53,830 nt of DNA from Micromonospora coerulea (GTDB taxonomy: Bacteria; Actinomycetota; Actinomycetes; Mycobacteriales; Micromonosporaceae), in assembly GCF_016598485.1 (NCBI RefSeq), contig NZ_JAEMUW010000031.1, positions 1 to 53,830 of the forward strand, in the 5' to 3' direction. The notes under the pieces are model-generated. The model was not told the DNA's origin. It ran no database searches and worked only from the letters and a program-made list of their open reading frames with translations. Below are positions 37,966 through 47,099 of the stretch, one piece after another (position 1 is the stretch's first letter; every line of letters begins with the position of its first letter). Position numbers and translations under genes: made by a program.

Positions 37966-39150
37966 TCAGCGGGCCGCGTAGACCTGGTCGCTGATCAGGC
38001 GGGCCGCGCCGACCAGGGCGGCCCGATCGTCGAGGTCGGACAGGACGATCGGCATGCTGCCGGTGGCCAGCGGGGTCGAGCGCCGGTAGACCACCGCCCG
38101 GATCTCGGCGAGCAGCACCGGCCCGATGCCGGGGGCCGCCCCGCCGATGATCACGATGGCCGGGTTGAAGAAGCTGACCAGGCCGACCAGCACCTGCCCC
38201 AGCCGGCGGGCGCCGTCGCGGACCAGGGCCTGCGCCGTCGCGTCGCCGGCCACCGCCGCCCGCGCGACGTCCGCCGCGGTCAGTGTCCCGGTCCGGGCGA
38301 GCTGGTCGGCCAGCGCCGGGGACCGGTCGGCCCGCGCGGCGGCCAGCGCCTCCCGGACCAGGGCGCCGTCGCCGCAGTACGCCTCCAGGCAGCCGGTGTT
38401 GCCGCAGGCGCAGAGCGGGCCGTCGTCGGTCAGCCGCAGGTGCCCGATGTCGCCGGCCCCGCTGGTCGCCCCCCGGTAGAGCGCGCCGCCCAGCACCAGC
38501 CCGCACCCGATGGCGCTGCCCAACTTCACGTAGAGGAAGTCGTCGAACGCCCGGCCGGTGCCGGCGTGCAGCTCACCGAGCGCCAGCACGTTGGCGTCGT
38601 TGTCCACCTGCACCGGGCAGCCCAGCTCGGCGGCGATCGCGTCCCGGACCGGGTACTGGTGCCAGCCGGGCAGGGCGGGCGAGGAGGCCGGTGCCCCCTC
38701 CCGCACGGCGACCGGCGCGGGCAGGGCCACCCCGACCCCGGTCAGCCGGGACAGCCCCGCCTCGGCGCGGAGCTTGCCGAGCAGCTCGACGGCCCGGCCG
38801 ACGAGCGCCTCCGGCCCGATCCGGACGTCGACCGGCTCACCGAGGCGGGACAGCACGGTCAGCTCGCCGTCGGTCAGCGCGACGTCGAGCCGCCCGGCAC
38901 CGACGGCCACCGCACCGAAGCGGACCTGCCCGGCGATCCGGAGCAGGGACGAGCGGCGCCCGCCCCGGGACGCGGCCGGCCCGGCGATCTCCACCAGGCC
39001 CTGGGCGGTCAGCCGGTCCACCTCGGCGATGAACCGCGCCCGGGTGAGTCCCAGGGCGTCGGCCAGCTCGACCCGCGAGCGGGGGCCGTCGTCGCGCAGC
39101 ATGCGCAACAGCCGTGCCTGGTCCGGGTTGTCCGGTCCGATCAACGTCAT
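37966..39150 (-). CDS. ROK-family transcriptional regulator
   Basis: 394 residues with an N-terminal winged helix (RVELADALGLTRARFIAEVDRL) and a ROK domain carrying VDNDANVLALGE, GSAIGCGLVLGG and the Cys cluster CACGNTGCLEAY. Clearly paralogous to the ROK protein at 20618. ATG 39150 is preceded by GGAGGTGAT; a GTG eight codons upstream is possible. Probably controls the adjacent sugar genes; a palindrome lies just upstream. Confidence 0.91.
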   Translation of the reverse strand: MTLIGPDNPDQARLLRMLRDDGPRSRVELADALGLTRARFIAEVDRLTAQGLVEIAGPAASRGGRRSSLLRIAGQVRFGAVAVGAGRLDVALTDGELTVLSRLGEPVDVRIGPEALVGRAVELLGKLRAEAGLSRLTGVGVALPAPVAVREGAPASSPALPGWHQYPVRDAIAAELGCPVQVDNDANVLALGELHAGTGRAFDDFLYVKLGSAIGCGLVLGGALYRGATSGAGDIGHLRLTDDGPLCACGNTGCLEAYCGDGALVREALAAARADRSPALADQLARTGTLTAADVARAAVAGDATAQALVRDGARRLGQVLVGLVSFFNPAIVIIGGAAPGIGPVLLAEIRAVVYRRSTPLATGSMPIVLSDLDDRAALVGAARLISDQVYAAR

Positions 39151-39181
39151 GGCGATCACCTCCACCGGCGAATCTTCCACA

Positions 39182-39210
39182 CCCCCGTCACGGGTGCGTG
39201 ACGCGAGGGG
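39182..39210 (-). promoter_or_regulatory. Palindrome upstream of second ROK gene
   Basis: CGTCAC (39186-39191) and GTGACG (39198-39203) around six bases, with CCCC/GGGG flanks continuing the symmetry. It starts about 35 bases before the ROK start codon and partly overlaps the next terminator; autoregulatory operator candidate. Confidence 0.45.
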
Positions 39211-39239
39211 GCCGCGCCCGGAAAACCGGACGCGGCCCC
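39208..39239 (-). terminator. Terminator after Tat-exported TIM-barrel gene
   Basis: GGGGCCGCG, CCGG, loop AAAA, CCGG, CGCGGCCCC: a 13-bp stem with one mismatch, 22 bases after the stop of the minus-strand gene that ends at 39262. Confidence 0.7.
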
Positions 39240-39261
39240 TGCGGTGTTCCGGTCGGGTCGG

Positions 39262-40335
39262 TCAGCCCCGCAGACCCGACATGTGCTCGTAGCTGATCTC
39301 CGCGTAGCGCAGCGACCGGCCCGGGTCGGCGGTGCCGCCGGGCGCGTTGTCCTGCTCCCACATCGGGTTGTGGTAGCCCTTCGCGCCCATGTTGGCGAAG
39401 AAGGTGCCGTAGTCGATGTCGCCCTGGCCGAGCGGCACCATGTCGTAGCCGGCGGAGTTGGCCGGGTTGAACGCGCCGTCCTTGGCGTGGAACAGCGGGA
39501 AGCGCGTGGTCCGGGCCGCCACCGTGGCCAGCGGGTCGAAGACGTTCGTCTGGGTGACGCCGTCGGGGTCGGTGTAGCTGCGGTACCGGTACTGCGCCAC
39601 GTGCGCCCAGTAGATGTCCATCTCGAACCAGACCCACTCCGGGTTGGTCAGCCCGAAGAAGTACTCCAGCTTCCGGATGCCGGAGGACCGGGTCGGCCGG
39701 CCCAGCGCGTCCAGCGGGCCGCTGTCCAGCAGGAAGTTGTACGCCGCGTCGTGGTTGTGGGTGTAGAGCTTCAGCCCACGGGCGGCGGCCATCTCGCCGA
39801 AGGTGTTCCACCGGTCGGCTGCGGCGTCCCAGTCGGCCTTGTAGTTGCTGCCGGTCGGGTCGTTGCCGGTGCCGATGTGCGTCATGCCGAGGATCTCGGC
39901 GGTGTCGAGCGTCCGCTCGAAGGCGGCGATGGTGTCCGGGGTGACCGTGCTCGGGACGGAGGCGTGCGAGCCGTTGGCCCGCAGCCCGTTGTCGTCCAGG
40001 ATCTTGCGGATCTCCTCGGGGGTGATCTGTCGGCCGAGGATCCCGGTGTTCTGGGTGTACCCGGCGAACTCGACCTCCTGGTAGCCGATCTCGGCGAGCC
40101 GGCCGAGCACCCGCTCGAACCCGTACGGGACGCCGGAGGTGTCCGGTGCGGCGCTGATCCGGTCGCGGACGCTGTAGAGGATGATGCCGCGCTTGCCGGT
40201 GGGGATGAGCAGGCCGTTGCCCTCCGCCGCGGCGGAGGGGGCCCAGCCGGCGGCGCCGACGGCGACCGCTCCGGCGGCGCCGGCGAGGGTGCCGAGCATC
40301 CGGCGGCGGCTCATTCCGTGCTGTGTGTCGGTCAT
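39262..40335 (-). CDS. Tat-exported sugar isomerase/epimerase-like TIM-barrel protein
   Basis: 357 residues with a twin-arginine signal (SRRRMLGTLAG, then a hydrophobic stretch ending at APSAAA around residue 32). The mature part is a xylose-isomerase-like barrel: YSVRDRI, EVEFAGY, THIGTGNDPTGSNY, LYTHNHDAAY (metal-type His), WFEMDIYWAH (Glu, Asp) and FHAKDG. Export as a folded protein fits a metal-containing enzyme acting on sugars outside the cytosol. ATG 40335 chosen from the signal peptide layout. It follows the large ThuA gene in the same direction after a strong hairpin. Confidence 0.9.
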   Translation of the reverse strand: MTDTQHGMSRRRMLGTLAGAAGAVAVGAAGWAPSAAAEGNGLLIPTGKRGIILYSVRDRISAAPDTSGVPYGFERVLGRLAEIGYQEVEFAGYTQNTGILGRQITPEEIRKILDDNGLRANGSHASVPSTVTPDTIAAFERTLDTAEILGMTHIGTGNDPTGSNYKADWDAAADRWNTFGEMAAARGLKLYTHNHDAAYNFLLDSGPLDALGRPTRSSGIRKLEYFFGLTNPEWVWFEMDIYWAHVAQYRYRSYTDPDGVTQTNVFDPLATVAARTTRFPLFHAKDGAFNPANSAGYDMVPLGQGDIDYGTFFANMGAKGYHNPMWEQDNAPGGTADPGRSLRYAEISYEHMSGLRG

Positions 40336-40377
40336 GTCCTGGCTGCCTTTCCGTGCTGACTGGTGATGGCTGGTGCT

Positions 40378-40408
40378 CGGGTGGGGCCACCGGCGGTGGC
40401 CCCACCCG
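40378..40408 (-). terminator. Strong hairpin after the ThuA gene
   Basis: CGGGTGGGGCCACC (40378-40391) and GGTGGCCCCACCCG (40395-40408), a 14-bp perfect stem with a three-base loop, ten bases after the stop of the gene ending at 40418. It separates that gene from the Tat-exported barrel gene and may set their ratio. Confidence 0.72.
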
Positions 40409-40417
40409 GGGCGGTCG

Positions 40418-43400
40418 TCACGGGGTGACGCCGATGCCCTGACCGGTGAACTCGACCCAGTTGAGGTTGCCGAAACCGCTGGCCGGGCCACCGGGAACGG
40501 TGGTGAAGACGAGGTAGAGCCGGTGCGTGCCGCCCGGGTCGGTGATCGGCACGGTGGTGCTGGTGAAGGCGGTGTTGCCGCTGGTCGCGTTGACCGTGGC
40601 GGTGGTCAGCAGCGGGCCGGTGGGCGAGTCCAGCCGGAACTGGACGCCGAACCGGGGCTGCCCGGCGGTGGCCGCGCTGCCACCGGAGGTGCGCAGCGTC
40701 ACCGACTGCATGTTCGTCAGGTTCACGGTGTTGTTGATCGCGATCCAGTCGCCCGGGTCGAGGCCGCCGCGCTGCTGGCCGCCGCCGGTGTCGGCGCTGG
40801 TGCCGACGGTGGTGCCGGACTCGTCGGCGGCGAACTCGACCTCCTGCCGCTTGGCCTGGATGATCTGCTGGTCCACCGTGGTCAGCGCCGGCTGGCCGTT
40901 CGCCCCGCCGTCGGTGTACGACGCGCTGACCACGCCGTAGATGTAGCCGCCGTGCGAGGCGTCGTCGGCGTCCGTGGGCAGCACGCCCGAGCAGCCGAAC
41001 TGGTTGGTCTCGCCGTGACCGTGCTGGTCGTGGCCGAGGACGAAGGTCACCTCGACCTTGGCGCAGTCCACCGGCCCGTCCTCGGGGTCGGTGACGGTCA
41101 CCGACCACGGGATGTTGTCGCCCCAGCTGAAGAAGCCGCCCTCGAGCGGGGTGGTGACGGTGACGGTCGGCGCGGTGTTGCCGACGGTGATGGTGGTGTT
41201 CGCCGACGCGGTCTTGCCGCTGGAGTCGGTCACCGTGAGGCGCGCGGTGTAGACGCCGTTGGTGGTGTAGGTGTGCGTCGGGTTGGGGTCGATGGAGTCG
41301 GTGGTGCCGTTGCCGTCGAAGTCCCAGGCGAACGAGATGGAGTCGGCCGGGTCCGGGTCCTTCGACCCCTCGCTGGAGAACGAGACCGTGAGCGGCGCGA
41401 TGCCGTTGGTGGGTGTCGCGTTGAGCACGGCGGTGGGCGCTCGCAGGCCCTTGACGTAGCTGAACTTCAGCATCGCCGCGTCCGGGTTGACGTTGAAGAA
41501 TCCGTCGCCGTACGTGAGCAGGTAGAAGTTGCCGTCCGCGCCCCAGCGCATGTCCATTGGGTTGTCGCAGAGGAACGGCTTGGCCGGCGTGGTGGGCGCC
41601 TGACCGCAGTTCAGCACGTTGTTGATCTTCAGGATGTCACCCTTGTCGTCGAGCCGGATCTCCTTGAGGGTGTCCCGGGTGAACTCGCCGAAGAAGATCG
41701 CGCCGTCGTAGTACGCGGGGAACTTCGTCTCCGACCTCAGCTCCGGGTCGAAGTCGTACTTCGCCGCGCCGTGCGGGCCGACGCCGCCCGTGCCGAGCTC
41801 GGGGAAGAGCACCGGACAGGTCTGCGTGGGCGTCGACAGGTACGACTCCGGGCACGGGGTCGGTGCCTGGAACGAGTACCACAGCTCGGACTTCTCCACG
41901 GCCGGCAGGGCGGTCAGACCGGTGTTGTGCCGGGACGTGTTCTTCGGCGCCGCGCAGTCGAACGGCGCGACCGGCGAGATCGGGGTGGTGGTCCAGTTCA
42001 TCTCGATGTACGGCAGGTTCGGCTGCACGCACATCGGCCAGCCGTAGTTCGCCGGCTTGTCGACCACCATCATCCGGCCGGTGCCCGCCGGTCCCCGGCC
42101 GACCGCGGCGGTGGAGGAGTCGGGGGAGTAGTCGGTGATGTAGGCGACGTCGTTCTTGTCGAGGGTGATCCGGAACGGGTTCCGGAAGCCCATCGCGTAG
42201 ATCTCCGGGCGGGTCTTCTCGGTGCCGGCCGGGAACATGTTGCCCGTCGGCACGGTGTAGGAACCGTCCCCCTGCACCGAGATGCGCAGGATCTTGCCGC
42301 GCAGATCGTTGGTGTTGGCCGAGCTGCGCCGGGCGTCCACGAAGGGCGCCTGGTAGACGCCGGTGGCGCTGACCGAGTCGTTGTGCGGCGAGAAGCCACC
42401 GGACCCGCCGCCGCCGGCCGGGGTGTCGTCCCCGGTGACCAGCCAGAGGTTGTTCTTGGAGTCGAACGCGATGTCACCGGCCACATGGCAGCAGGCGCCC
42501 CGGTCCACCGGTACCTGGAGGATCTTCTGCTCCGTGCTCAGGTCCAGCGACGGGGTCTCGCCGTCGACGAACTTGAACCGGGAGAGCTGGAAGTATCCCT
42601 TCCACTGGTCCCAGGCCGCCGGATCGGTGCTGGTGGTCGGCGCACTCCCGGTCGGGGTGTTCAGCGGCGGCGCGTAGTAGAGGTAGATCCATTTGTTGGT
42701 GGCGAAGTCGTGGTCGATCGCCGGGCCGTACATCCCGTCCTCGCTGTTGGTGTAGACCGGGATCTGCGCCAGCACGGTGGTCTCGTTGCTCGCCGGGTCG
42801 TGCAGGCGGACGCCGCCGCGCCGGTCGGTCTGGATCACCCGGCCGTCGGGCAGGACGTCGAAGCCGATCGGCTCGTTGACGTTGGGCTGTGCCCCGACGA
42901 CCGTCATCTGGTAGTTGGCCAGCACCGTCGCGCCGCAGTCGCCGTCGGTCACCCCGGCCGCCCACTGGATCGCGCCGCCGAGGTGGGCGCGCAGGTCGGT
43001 GCTGGCGAAGCTCTCCGCGGTGGCCCCGAGTCCGGTGTAGAACGACCGGCCGCCCTGGTAGTCCTTGCACCAGGTGACCGGGTGGTCGAAGCCCATCGTG
43101 CCGCCGCTGTACGTCTTCTCGTCCACCGTGGCCAGCACGTGCGAGACGCCTCGGACGTTGGCCGCGAAGTTGTACCACCGGTCGGTGGTGCTCCAGCGCT
43201 GCGGCAGCGTCGCGGAGGCGGGGTGCACGCGGTCGGCGACGGTGACGGTCGCCCGGCTGACCGGGGCGGCGGTGGTGGCCCGGGTGCCGAGCACGTTGGT
43301 CAGGAACGACCACTCCGGCTCGGCCTCGATCGCGGAGTGGACGCCGACGAAGCCGCCGCCGTCGCGGTAGTACCGCTCGAAGGCGGCCTGCTGGGTGTTG

Positions 43401-43750
43401 GTCAGCACGTCGCCGGCGGTGTTCAGGAAGACCACCGCACGGAACTGCTTCAGGTGTGCCTCGTCGAACTTGCGGGCGTCGTCGGTGACCTCGACGGTGA
43501 ACCGCCGGTCGCGCCCGAGCTGCTGGATGGTCTGTACGCCGGCGGCGGTGGCGGACGGGTTGCCGCCGGCCGACCGGGTGAAGACCAGCACCTTGTACTC
43601 GATGCCGTTGCTGACGGGTGCCGGTGCGGTGAGGACCGGCGCGGCCTGCGCCGGGGTTGGCTGCCGCTCCGCCGTCGCGACGAGTGTCGCGCCGACGAGG
43701 GCGAGCAGGCTCAGTTGGAGAACGGCCCTGCGGCCGAATGGTCTGCGCAT
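40418..43750 (-). CDS. Secreted multidomain ThuA / PQQ-type sugar dehydrogenase / PKD / carbohydrate-binding protein
   Basis: 1110 residues. Signal peptide (1-36, RR start, ends AQA). Residues ~50-263: ThuA domain, a glutamine-amidotransferase-like fold linked to sugar use (VLVFTRSAG, GFVGVHSA, HPVTWCKDY). ~275-745: glucose/sorbosone-dehydrogenase-like beta propeller (PIGFDVLPDGRVIQTDRRGGV, MYGPAIDHDF, YAMGFRNPFRI). ~765-850: PKD domain (AWDFDGNG, THTYTTNGVYTA). ~855-960: a further beta module. ~965-1110: CBM6-like domain (GDWIAINNTVNL, GGTHRLYLVFTTVPGG). It would bind and oxidise an extracellular polysaccharide or glycoside. No membrane anchor at the C-terminus. Confidence 0.92.
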   Translation of the reverse strand: MRRPFGRRAVLQLSLLALVGATLVATAERQPTPAQAAPVLTAPAPVSNGIEYKVLVFTRSAGGNPSATAAGVQTIQQLGRDRRFTVEVTDDARKFDEAHLKQFRAVVFLNTAGDVLTNTQQAAFERYYRDGGGFVGVHSAIEAEPEWSFLTNVLGTRATTAAPVSRATVTVADRVHPASATLPQRWSTTDRWYNFAANVRGVSHVLATVDEKTYSGGTMGFDHPVTWCKDYQGGRSFYTGLGATAESFASTDLRAHLGGAIQWAAGVTDGDCGATVLANYQMTVVGAQPNVNEPIGFDVLPDGRVIQTDRRGGVRLHDPASNETTVLAQIPVYTNSEDGMYGPAIDHDFATNKWIYLYYAPPLNTPTGSAPTTSTDPAAWDQWKGYFQLSRFKFVDGETPSLDLSTEQKILQVPVDRGACCHVAGDIAFDSKNNLWLVTGDDTPAGGGGSGGFSPHNDSVSATGVYQAPFVDARRSSANTNDLRGKILRISVQGDGSYTVPTGNMFPAGTEKTRPEIYAMGFRNPFRITLDKNDVAYITDYSPDSSTAAVGRGPAGTGRMMVVDKPANYGWPMCVQPNLPYIEMNWTTTPISPVAPFDCAAPKNTSRHNTGLTALPAVEKSELWYSFQAPTPCPESYLSTPTQTCPVLFPELGTGGVGPHGAAKYDFDPELRSETKFPAYYDGAIFFGEFTRDTLKEIRLDDKGDILKINNVLNCGQAPTTPAKPFLCDNPMDMRWGADGNFYLLTYGDGFFNVNPDAAMLKFSYVKGLRAPTAVLNATPTNGIAPLTVSFSSEGSKDPDPADSISFAWDFDGNGTTDSIDPNPTHTYTTNGVYTARLTVTDSSGKTASANTTITVGNTAPTVTVTTPLEGGFFSWGDNIPWSVTVTDPEDGPVDCAKVEVTFVLGHDQHGHGETNQFGCSGVLPTDADDASHGGYIYGVVSASYTDGGANGQPALTTVDQQIIQAKRQEVEFAADESGTTVGTSADTGGGQQRGGLDPGDWIAINNTVNLTNMQSVTLRTSGGSAATAGQPRFGVQFRLDSPTGPLLTTATVNATSGNTAFTSTTVPITDPGGTHRLYLVFTTVPGGPASGFGNLNWVEFTGQGIGVTP

Positions 43751-43959
43751 CGAACCTCGCTCTGGTCGGGCGGGTCCGCCTCAGCCGGGACGAGGCTGAG
43801 GAGGTCGCTGGGAGTGACGAGAGCCTGGCCAGGTTCTACGCAGGACCATATTTGCGTACGGGAAGAAAGAAAAGAGGTTCGCGGTCAAAGTTTTAGATGA
43901 ATCACTCCGACTTTCGTTCGTCACCGGCAAAAGTGGTGTGAGCTGGTCGGTGCAGACGA
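43751..43959 (-). promoter_or_regulatory. Leader and promoter region of the ThuA gene
   Basis: About 209 bases. A leader hairpin CCTCAGCC/GGCTGAGG (43779-43801) lies 29 bases before the start codon. Further up, 43845-43930 is strikingly AT-rich for this genome and should hold the promoter; minus-strand TATGGT (43850-43845) and TTGACC (43888-43883) are candidate elements but their spacing is not standard. Confidence 0.45.
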
Positions 43960-43995
43960 CAGCGGGCCGGTCACCCGAAGGTGACCGGCCCGCTG
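43960..43995 (-). terminator. Terminator after YtxH-like gene
   Basis: CAGCGGGCCGGTCAC (43960-43974) and GTGACCGGCCCGCTG (43981-43995), a 15-bp perfect stem with a six-base loop, 13 bases after the minus-strand stop at 44009. Confidence 0.8.
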
Positions 43996-44008
43996 TGATC
44001 GGTGTGGG

Positions 44009-44413
44009 TCAGAGGTTGCTGCCGTTGGTGCCCGTGCCGGACGGCTTCGTCCGGGGGGTCGCGGTGGTCGACGACCCGGAGGTCGAGCCGGTGGAGCCTC
44101 CGCTGGCCGATCCGGACTTGGCGCCCACTGTGGCCGGCGTGCCGGCGAACGGCTTGTCGGCCGCGGTCAGCTCGGACGTGTTGCCGTTGCCGCTGAGCTT
44201 CTCGCCGAGCTTGGTCTGCCCCAGCCTGTCCTTGCCCTCGCTGTAGAGCCGGTTCGCCTGAGCCTGCGCGACGCCCGCCGCCTCCTGGACGGTGGGATGG
44301 TCGAGCACCTTGCGGCCCCGGACCACCAGCTCCTCGTACTTCTCCCGGCCGGCACGGGCGCCCAGGACGAATCCCGCAGCCAGCCCGCCAAGAAACATGA
44401 TCTTTCCGCGCAT
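44009..44413 (-). CDS. YtxH-like small membrane-associated protein
   Basis: 134 residues. One N-terminal hydrophobic segment with Gly-rich GGLAAGFVLGARAGREKYEEL, the pattern of YtxH-domain proteins, then a helical section (GRKVLDHPTVQEAAGVAQAQANRLY) and a Ser/Thr/Gly-rich low-complexity tail. Function unknown; members are often stress-linked. Monocistronic with its own terminator. Confidence 0.8.
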   Translation of the reverse strand: MRGKIMFLGGLAAGFVLGARAGREKYEELVVRGRKVLDHPTVQEAAGVAQAQANRLYSEGKDRLGQTKLGEKLSGNGNTSELTAADKPFAGTPATVGAKSGSASGGSTGSTSGSSTTATPRTKPSGTGTNGSNL

Positions 44414-44688
44414 GGCGGCTCCTCTCGTACCTGACGCGCCGCCGTTCCCGCCCGGGTGGTCCCCGCCGGGAGCGGCCAACTCGCGCCTGTGTCCTCTGTC
44501 GGCAGCTAACTACCCATCCTGCTCCGTGCTCATACCTCCTTGCGCCCGGATGACGATTTGTCCCTTTTATGGGGCGCGTCGGCCGCCCGAACGGCCGGGG
44601 TAACCCCCTGGACCAACACCCCCGGATGTCCTGTACTCTTGTCCCGTCGCACGGCGCCGGAGAGATCCGGAACCGGGCGTTCCTACGG
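44414..44688. promoter_or_regulatory. Intergenic region; tRNA-Asn promoter
   Basis: No gene seen. TACTCT (44634-44639) with TGGACC (44609-44614) 19 bases upstream is a plausible promoter for the tRNA, about 50 bases before it. The minus-strand promoter of the YtxH-like gene must also lie here. Confidence 0.35.
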
Positions 44689-44761
44689 TCCCCCGTAGCT
44701 CAATTGGCAGAGCAGCCGGCTGTTAACCGGCAGGTTTTTGGTTCGAGTCCAAACGGGGGAG
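44689..44761 (+). tRNA. tRNA-Asn (GTT)
   Basis: Complete cloverleaf: acceptor TCCCCCG/CGGGGGA, D-arm GCTC/GAGC, anticodon stem GCCGG/CCGGC with loop CTGTTAA (anticodon GTT), T-arm TTTGG-TTCGAGT-CCAAA. Discriminator G; CCA is not encoded. Confidence 0.97.
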
Positions 44762-44960
44762 CTTCGCTCCACAGCACGCCCGTCGGCCCCGCCGACGGGC
44801 GTCTTCTGTTTTCGCGACCACCCGCACCAGTCGACCTCCAGTCTCCCCCGTGCGCGCCGTGGGAGGTTTCGCCCCGAAGAGTCAGGTCGACCGGCAGGAT
44901 GGTCGATGTCGGCTTAGACTCCCGCTGCGTCGATTGGTGCGTCGATTCCAAGGGGTGGAG

Positions 44961-47099
44961 ATGACCGGAGGACGGGGTCGTTGGACGGCCACGCTGATCG
45001 CCGTGGCGGTCGTGCTCGGCTGGCTGATCGTCGGCGGGATCGCCGGGCCGTACTCGGGGAAGCTGGGCGAGGTCGCCACCAACGACAACGCGGCCTTCCT
45101 GCCCACCGACGCGGAGGCCACCCGCGCCCAGAACCTCTCCGCCGGCTTCGTGGAGAAGGAGACCACCCCGGCGCTCGTCGTCTACGAGCGCACCTCCGGG
45201 ATCACCCCCGCCGACCAGCAGCGGGTGCAGGCCGACGCCGCCCGGTTCGCCCAACTGCCCGGGGTGCTCGGCCCACTGCCGCCGCCGATCGTCAGCCAGG
45301 ACCGCCAGGCCGTACAGGTGGTCGTCCCGATCGACGCCGCCGAGGGCGAACAGATCCGGCAGGTCGTCCACCAACTGCGCGACATCGCCGGCCCCGACCG
45401 GGACGGGCTCACCGTCAACGTGGCCGGACCTGCCGGCCTGCTCGGCGACCTCATCGAGGTCTTCACCGCCATCGACGGCCCGCTGCTGCTGGTCACCCTG
45501 GTCGTGGTCCTGATCATCCTGCTGATCGTCTACCGCAGCCCGGTGCTGTGGATCTTCCCGCTGCTCGCCGCCGGGATGTCGTACTCGCTGGCCTCGGTCT
45601 TCGTCTACTACCTGGCCAAGCACGACGTGATCAAGCTCAACGGGCAGGCTCAGGGCATCCTCACCGTGCTGGTCTTCGGCGCGGGCACCGACTACGCCCT
45701 GCTGCTCATCGCCCGCTACCGGGAGGAACTGCACCGGCACCACCAGCCGTGGGACGCGATGAGGACCGCCTGGCGCGGCGCCGCCCCGGCGATCATCGCC
45801 TCCGGCGCCACCGTGATCGTCAGCCTGCTCTGCCTGCTGCTGTCCAGCCTCAACTCCAACCGGGCGCTCGGGCCGGTCGCCGCCCTCGGCATCGCCGCCA
45901 CCCTGCTGGTGATGCTCACCTTCCTGCCCGCACTGCTGGTGCTCGGCGGACGGTGGGCGTTCTGGCCGCGAACGCCCCGCGAGGACCGATCCGACCGGCG
46001 GGCCGAGCACGGCATCTGGAACCGGATCGCCGGTTTCGTCGCCCGCCGGGCCCGCACCGTCTGGCTGGTCACCGCCGTCGCGCTCGCCGCACTCACCCTC
46101 GGCCTCAGCCAGCTCGGCGCCACCACCCTCGGCCAGTCCGACCTGTTCACCAGCCGCACCGACTCGGTGGCCGGCCAGGAGGTGATCGCCCGGCACTACC
46201 CGGCGGGCACCGGCAGTCCGGCCACCATCTTCACCACCCAGGCGACCGCGCAGCAGGTGGCCCAGGTGGCCCAGGGCGTGCCCGGGGTGGCCTCGGTCCG
46301 CCCGCTCACCGAGCAGGGCCAGGCCGGCCCGCCCGACCCGAACGCGCAGCCCAAGGTGGTCGACGGCCGGGTGGAACTGCAGGTGACGCTCGCCGACCCG
46401 CCGGACAGCGACGGCGCCGAACGCGCCATCCGCGACCTGCGCGAGGCGGTGCACCAGGTGCCCGGCTCCGACTCCGTGGTCGGCGGCTTCACCGCCATCA
46501 ACGTGGACACCGCCGCCGCCTCCACCCGGGACCGCAACGTCATCATCCCCGTGGTGCTGGTCGTCATCGCCGTCATCCTGGCGCTGCTGCTGCGCGCCCT
46601 GCTCGCCCCGGTGCTGCTCATCGCCACCGTGGTGCTGTCGTTCCTGGCCACGCTGGGGCTCTGCGCCCTGATCTTCAAGTACCTGCTGGACTTCCCCGGC
46701 GTCGACCAGTCCTTCCCGCTCTTCGCGTTCGTCTTCCTGGTCGCCCTCGGCATCGACTACAACATCTTCCTGATGAGCCGGGTCCGCGAGGAGTCGGTCA
46801 AGCGGGGCACCCGCGCCGGCGTGCTCGGCGGCCTCGCCGTCACCGGTGGCGTGATCACCTCCGCCGGCATCGTGCTCGCCGCGACCTTCTCCGCGCTCGC
46901 CGTGCTGCCGCTGGTGGTCCTGGTCGAGCTGGGCGTGGCGGTCGCCGTCGGGGTGCTGCTCGACACCATCGTCGTCCGGTCGCTGCTGGTGCCCGCCCTG
47001 GCGTACGACATCGGGCCGAAGATCTGGTGGCCGGGCCGGCTGTCGCGGACGAGCCGCGAGGGAGACCGGGCCGGCGCGGAGGTGGCCGGTGCTCGCTGA
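44961..47099 (+). CDS. MMPL-family RND transporter
   Basis: Proton-driven membrane exporter, 712 residues with 11-12 helices in two halves. Both family Asp-Tyr proton-relay pairs are present: FGAGTDYALLL and LGIDYNIFL. Each half has a ~150-residue extracytoplasmic porter domain. MMPL proteins export lipids, siderophores or polyketides. ATG 44961 follows GGGGTGGAG. Its last 11 bases overlap the FAD oxidoreductase gene, so the two are probably translated together. Confidence 0.93.
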   Translation: MTGGRGRWTATLIAVAVVLGWLIVGGIAGPYSGKLGEVATNDNAAFLPTDAEATRAQNLSAGFVEKETTPALVVYERTSGITPADQQRVQADAARFAQLPGVLGPLPPPIVSQDRQAVQVVVPIDAAEGEQIRQVVHQLRDIAGPDRDGLTVNVAGPAGLLGDLIEVFTAIDGPLLLVTLVVVLIILLIVYRSPVLWIFPLLAAGMSYSLASVFVYYLAKHDVIKLNGQAQGILTVLVFGAGTDYALLLIARYREELHRHHQPWDAMRTAWRGAAPAIIASGATVIVSLLCLLLSSLNSNRALGPVAALGIAATLLVMLTFLPALLVLGGRWAFWPRTPREDRSDRRAEHGIWNRIAGFVARRARTVWLVTAVALAALTLGLSQLGATTLGQSDLFTSRTDSVAGQEVIARHYPAGTGSPATIFTTQATAQQVAQVAQGVPGVASVRPLTEQGQAGPPDPNAQPKVVDGRVELQVTLADPPDSDGAERAIRDLREAVHQVPGSDSVVGGFTAINVDTAAASTRDRNVIIPVVLVVIAVILALLLRALLAPVLLIATVVLSFLATLGLCALIFKYLLDFPGVDQSFPLFAFVFLVALGIDYNIFLMSRVREESVKRGTRAGVLGGLAVTGGVITSAGIVLAATFSALAVLPLVVLVELGVAVAVGVLLDTIVVRSLLVPALAYDIGPKIWWPGRLSRTSREGDRAGAEVAGAR

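Noticed and set aside
40373..43900. A 1175-codon open frame on the plus strand opposite the ThuA-domain gene
   Set aside because: The minus strand encodes a signal peptide and several recognisable domains; the plus-strand translation is a Val/Arg/Gly-rich composition artefact.
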